The notes under the pieces: model-generated
The model's input: the letters and a program-made list of their open reading frames with translations, nothing else
Told to the model about the DNA's origin: nothing
Database searches by the model: none
Part shown: piece after piece, positions 3,972 through 7,441 of the stretch
Layout of the letters: the number at the start of each line of letters is the position of its first letter
How positions within the stretch are numbered: the first letter of the stretch is position 1
Position numbers and translations under genes: made by a program
Assembly: GCA_020061285.1 (NCBI GenBank)
Contig: JAGUYQ010000338.1
Coordinates: 1 to 7,441, forward strand
Source: Betaproteobacteria bacterium
GTDB lineage: Bacteria; Pseudomonadota; Gammaproteobacteria; Burkholderiales; UBA9220
Direction: 5' to 3'
Length of the DNA stretch: 7,441 nt

Positions 3972-6860
3972 ATGGAATATAAGGTTTTACAAGACCCTTC
4001 CGACCGTATTGAGGTCAAGAACACCACTTGCTACATGTGCGCATGCCGTTGCGGCATCCGCGTCACCCTCAAGAACGGCGAGGTGCGCTATATCCAGGGC
4101 AACCCCGATCACCCCCTGAACCAGGGCGTGATTTGCGCCAAGGGCTCCAGCGGCATCATGAAACAGTATTCGCCCGCGCGCTTGAGCAAGCCGCTGCTGC
4201 GCAAGCAAGGTACGGAGCGGGGCGACGCCCAGTTCGAGGCCATTTCCTGGGACCAGGCCTTCGGCATCATGGAAGAACGCCTGGGTAAAATCCGCGCCGA
4301 GGACCCGAAGAAATTCGCCCTCTTTACCGGCCGTGACCAGATGCAGGCCCTCACCGGCCTCTTCGCGCGCCAGTTCGGCACCCCCAACTACGCCGCCCAC
4401 GGCGGTTTCTGCTCCGTCAACATGGCCGCCGGCATGGTCTATACCATCGGCGGTTCCTTTTGGGAGTTCGGTGGTCCCGACCTGGACCGCGCCAAGCTGT
4501 TCGTGATGATCGGCACCGCCGAGGACCATCACTCCAACCCGCTGAAGATCGCCCTGTCCAAATTCAAGCGCAACGGCGGCCGCTTCATTTCCGTCAACCC
4601 GGTGCGCACCGGCTATTCCGCCATCGCCGACGAGTGGGTGCCGATCAAGCCCGGCACAGACGGCGCCCTGCTGCTGTCCATCACCCACGAGCTGATCGCC
4701 ATGGGCCTCTACGACCGGGATTTCCTGGTCAACTACAGCAACGCCGCCGAACTGGTGAACATGGACGAATCCAGTTCCGAATACGGCATGTTCGTGCGCT
4801 TCGAGGTGCCCCCCGAGGAGGGCTGTTTCGACCCGCAAAACAAGCTGTGGTGGGACCGGGAACTGGATCACCCGATTTCCACCCATACCCCCGGCGCCGA
4901 CCCCTACCTGCTGGGCGAGTTCAAGCTGTCCGACGGCACCCCGGTGAAGCCTTCCTTCCAGCTCCTCAAGGAGCGGGTGGAGGAGTACACCCCGGAATGG
5001 GCCGAGCGCATCACCGGCATCCCCGCCGAAACCATCCGCCGCCTGGCCTACGAGATGGGCGTTACCGCCCGCGACCAGAAAATCGAATTGCCCATCGCCT
5101 GGACCGACGTGTGGGACAACGAGCACAAGACCGTCACAGGCAACCCCGTGGCCTTCCACGCCATGCGCGGCCTGGCGGCCCACTCCAACGGCTTCCATAC
5201 CATCCGGGCGCTGTCCATCCTGATGTCCATCCTGGGCACCATCGACCGTCCCGGCGGCTTCCGCCACAAGGCGCCGTTCCCCCGCCCCATCCCCCCCTGC
5301 GCCAAGACGCCCAAGGGGCCGGAGGGCGTGCAGCCCAATACCGTTCTCGGCGGCATGCCCCTGGGCTGGCCGGCGGACCCGGACGACCTGTTCGTGGACG
5401 AAGCCGGCGAGCCGGTGCGCATCGACAAGGCCTTCTCCTGGGAGTATCCCCTGTCCGTCCACGGCCTGATGCACAACGTCATCACCAACGCTTGGCGCGG
5501 TGATCCCTATCCCATCGACACCCTGCTCATCTTCATGGCGAACATGGCGTGGAACTCCTCCATGCACACCGACGACGTGCGCAAGATGCTCAACGACAAG
5601 AACGAGAACGGCGAGTACAAGATTCCCTTCATCATCGTCGCCGATGCCTTCCAGTCCGAGATGACCGCCTTCGCCGACCTGGTGCTGCCGGATACCACCT
5701 ATCTCGAACGCTACGACGTGATGTCCATCCTCGACCGGCCGATTTCCGAATTCGATGGCCCCGTGGATGCCGTGCGCATTCCGGTGGTGCCGCCGAAGGG
5801 CGACTGCAAGCCGTTCCAGGAAGTGCTGATCGAAATGGGTTCGCGCCTCAAGCTGCCCGCCTTCGTGGACAAGGAAGGCAAGCGCAAATACCGCGACTAC
5901 CCCGATTTTATCGTCAACTACGAAACCGAGCCCGGTTCCGGCATCGGGTTCCTGTCCGGCTGGCGCGGCACGGCGGGGGAGAAGTTCATGCGCGGCGAGC
6001 CTAACCCGCGCCAGTGGGAAATGTACGCCAACAACGGTTGCGTCTATCACCACGAGCTGCCCAAGTCCTACCAGTACATGCGCAACTGGAACCAGGGCTA
6101 CCTGGAATGGGCCCGCAACGTGCGCCTGACCCGCTACGCCGAGCCCATCAACATCCACATCTACTCCGAGGTGTTGCAGAAATTCCGCCTCGCCGCCCAG
6201 GGCAAGAGCATCGGCAAGCAGCCTCCCGAGCGCCTGAAGAAGCGCATCGAGAAGTTCTGCGACCCGCTGCCTTTCTACTACGAACCCCTGGAAGCCCAGT
6301 TGTCCGACCTGCAGAAGTACCCGCTCAACGCGGTCACCCAGCGGCCCATGGCCATGTACCACTCCTGGGACAGCCAGAACGCCTGGCTGCGCCAGATTCA
6401 CGCCCACAACTACCTGATGGTCAACCCCCTGGTGGGCAAGGCCAACGGTTTCGCGGACGGCGACTGGGTGTGGGTGGAGTCCGAATGGGGCAAGGTGCGC
6501 TGCATGGCCCGCTTCACCGAGGCGGTGGAGCCTGGCACGGTGTGGACCTGGAACGCCATTGGCAAGGCCTCCGGCGCCTGGGGTCTGTCCCCCGACGCCA
6601 ACGAGGCCAAGAAGGGCTTCCTCCTCAACCACGTGATCGCCGAAGAGCTGCCGCCCCACGCGGACGGCGAGCATGTTTCCAACTCCGATCCCCTTACCGG
6701 CCAGGCGGCCTGGTACGACGTGCGGGTGCGGGTCTACAAGGCGGCCGAGGACGAGCCCCAGGAGACGTGGCCCCAGTACAAGCCCATGCCCAAGTTCCCC
6801 GGCATGGGCGTCGCCAAGGCGATTCAAGCCTTTTTCGCTGGCAAAGGAGAATGGAAATGA
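3972..6860 (+). CDS. soeA: SoeA-like molybdopterin sulfite dehydrogenase, catalytic subunit
   Basis: This 962-residue protein belongs to the DMSO-reductase/polysulfide-reductase family of bis-MGD molybdoenzymes. Near the N-terminus C20, C23, C27 and C55 form a CX2CX3CX27C [4Fe-4S] site, followed by AKG with a lysine at 57. C147 in HGGFCSVN is the likely molybdenum ligand, as in the Psr/Phs/Soe branch. The central substrate-binding domains include VLPDTTYLER near 571-580, and the C-terminal dinucleotide-binding domain starts around 800 (NYLMVNPL at 813, EWGKV at about 838). There is no twin-arginine signal peptide, so the enzyme should stay in the cytoplasm, as shown for SoeA of Allochromatium vinosum. 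Together with the four-cluster subunit soeB and a lithoautotrophic setting, sulfite oxidation to sulfate with electrons to quinone is the best call. Polysulfide or thiosulfate reductase subunits are related alternatives, but these usually carry a Tat signal. The gene overlaps soeB by four bases. The start context is weak (GGAAG eleven bases upstream), but no better start is visible. Confidence 0.8.
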   Translation: MEYKVLQDPSDRIEVKNTTCYMCACRCGIRVTLKNGEVRYIQGNPDHPLNQGVICAKGSSGIMKQYSPARLSKPLLRKQGTERGDAQFEAISWDQAFGIMEERLGKIRAEDPKKFALFTGRDQMQALTGLFARQFGTPNYAAHGGFCSVNMAAGMVYTIGGSFWEFGGPDLDRAKLFVMIGTAEDHHSNPLKIALSKFKRNGGRFISVNPVRTGYSAIADEWVPIKPGTDGALLLSITHELIAMGLYDRDFLVNYSNAAELVNMDESSSEYGMFVRFEVPPEEGCFDPQNKLWWDRELDHPISTHTPGADPYLLGEFKLSDGTPVKPSFQLLKERVEEYTPEWAERITGIPAETIRRLAYEMGVTARDQKIELPIAWTDVWDNEHKTVTGNPVAFHAMRGLAAHSNGFHTIRALSILMSILGTIDRPGGFRHKAPFPRPIPPCAKTPKGPEGVQPNTVLGGMPLGWPADPDDLFVDEAGEPVRIDKAFSWEYPLSVHGLMHNVITNAWRGDPYPIDTLLIFMANMAWNSSMHTDDVRKMLNDKNENGEYKIPFIIVADAFQSEMTAFADLVLPDTTYLERYDVMSILDRPISEFDGPVDAVRIPVVPPKGDCKPFQEVLIEMGSRLKLPAFVDKEGKRKYRDYPDFIVNYETEPGSGIGFLSGWRGTAGEKFMRGEPNPRQWEMYANNGCVYHHELPKSYQYMRNWNQGYLEWARNVRLTRYAEPINIHIYSEVLQKFRLAAQGKSIGKQPPERLKKRIEKFCDPLPFYYEPLEAQLSDLQKYPLNAVTQRPMAMYHSWDSQNAWLRQIHAHNYLMVNPLVGKANGFADGDWVWVESEWGKVRCMARFTEAVEPGTVWTWNAIGKASGAWGLSPDANEAKKGFLLNHVIAEELPPHADGEHVSNSDPLTGQAAWYDVRVRVYKAAEDEPQETWPQYKPMPKFPGMGVAKAIQAFFAGKGEWK
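6844..6849 (+). promoter_or_regulatory. Ribosome-binding site of soeB
   Basis: AAGGAG lies inside the last codons of soeA, seven bases before ATG 6857. It excludes the in-frame ATG at 6851, which would be only one base away. Confidence 0.8.
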
Positions 6861-7441
6861 CCCAGCTCGCCCTCGTTATCGATCTCAACGTTTGCGTGGG
6901 TTGCCACGCCTGCGTCACCAACTGCAAGGAATGGAACACTTCCGGCATCGCCGGCCCCCTGGTGGACGAGAACCCCTACGGCGCCGATCCCACCGGCACC
7001 TTCTTCAACCGGGTGCAGACCTATGAAGTGGGCAGCTTCCCCGGCACCGAGACCCTGCACTTCCCCAAGTCCTGCCTCCACTGCGAGGAGCCGCCCTGCG
7101 TGCCGGTGTGCCCCACGGGCGCCAGCTTCAAGCGCGCCGAGGACGGCATCGTGCTGGTGGACTACGACAAGTGTATCGGTTGCAAGTACTGCTCCTGGGC
7201 CTGCCCCTACGGCGTGCGCGAATTCGACGAGCAGCAGAAGGTGATGAAGAAGTGCACCCTGTGCGTGGACCGCATCTACGACACCTCCCTGCCGGAAAAG
7301 GAGCGCAAGCCCGCCTGCGTCCTGGCCTGCCCCACCAGCGCCCGTCTCTTCGGCGACGTGCACGACCCCGAGTCGGAAGTGTCGGCGGCCATCCGCGAGC
7401 GCGGCGGCTACGCCCTCATGCCCGAGTGGGGCAGCAAGCCG
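6857..7441 (+). CDS. soeB: SoeB-like four-cluster iron-sulfur subunit (3' end beyond window)
   Basis: The visible 195 residues contain sixteen cysteines in four ferredoxin-type sets: C13-C16-C19-C23, C73-C76-C81-C85, C106-C109-C112-C116, and C133-C136 with C154-C158. Each set is a normal [4Fe-4S] pattern, and the order matches DmsB/PsrB/NrfC-type electron-transfer subunits. It begins MTQLALVIDLNVCVGCHACV and has no signal peptide, agreeing with a cytoplasmic complex. Its job would be to carry electrons from the molybdenum subunit SoeA to a membrane quinone-reducing partner. The start codon overlaps the soeA stop as ATGA, so translation is probably coupled and subunits made in balance. No stop codon is reached; family members are often about 190-250 residues, so the end is probably close. 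A polytopic NrfD/DmsC-like soeC should follow. Substrate assignment depends on soeA; the iron-sulfur role itself is secure. Confidence 0.85.
   Translation, partial: MTQLALVIDLNVCVGCHACVTNCKEWNTSGIAGPLVDENPYGADPTGTFFNRVQTYEVGSFPGTETLHFPKSCLHCEEPPCVPVCPTGASFKRAEDGIVLVDYDKCIGCKYCSWACPYGVREFDEQQKVMKKCTLCVDRIYDTSLPEKERKPACVLACPTSARLFGDVHDPESEVSAAIRERGGYALMPEWGSKP

Noticed and set aside
3987..6827. A 946-codon open frame antisense to soeA
   Set aside because: It mirrors soeA almost exactly and its product is rich in G, V, H, L and A without any recognisable domain. Strong G/C preference in soeA third positions removes stops from the opposite strand; soeA has clear cofactor motifs, so the antisense frame is an artefact.

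Overview
The window looks like part of the chromosome of a GC-rich, autotrophic, sulfur-oxidising proteobacterium, probably Beta- or Gammaproteobacteria. The evidence is a form IA RuBisCO operon of the cbbLSQ type with a divergent cbbR, followed by a cytoplasmic sulfite dehydrogenase module (soeAB). Genus cannot be assigned from the sequence alone.

Layout. Minus strand, bases 1-2077, transcribed right to left: cbbL (RuBisCO large subunit), cbbS (small subunit), then the first 40 codons of cbbQ (MoxR-type AAA+ RuBisCO activase), cut by the left edge. An 87-bp pair of inverted REP-like palindromes fills the space between the cbbL stop codon and the cbbS ribosome-binding site. A hairpin without a T-run lies between cbbS and cbbQ. 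Bases 2078-2255 form a divergent regulatory region with an AT-rich core and two palindromes that probably include CbbR operators. Plus strand: cbbR (2256-3155), then a stand-alone fliW (3322-3789) ended by a strong intrinsic terminator (3809-3842). An AT-rich leader (3843-3971) follows, then soeA (3972-6860) and soeB (6857 to the right edge), which overlap by ATGA. A membrane-anchor gene soeC is expected just beyond the right edge. No gene-free stretch exceeds 300 bases.

How the genes work together. SoeAB(C) would oxidise sulfite to sulfate in the cytoplasm and pass electrons to the quinone pool. That supplies energy and, through reverse electron flow, reductant for the Calvin cycle. CbbL/CbbS fix CO2, CbbQ (with CbbO, expected outside the window) removes inhibitory sugar phosphates, and CbbR controls the operon. 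FliW is the odd member: it is known elsewhere as a flagellin chaperone and CsrA antagonist, yet no flagellar gene or csrA is visible here.

I do not see a clearly new enzyme system. The most unusual items are the REP pair inside the RuBisCO operon, the orphan fliW between two metabolic modules, and the small repeats in the fliW and soeA leaders. Two very long antisense open frames are codon-bias artefacts and are rejected.
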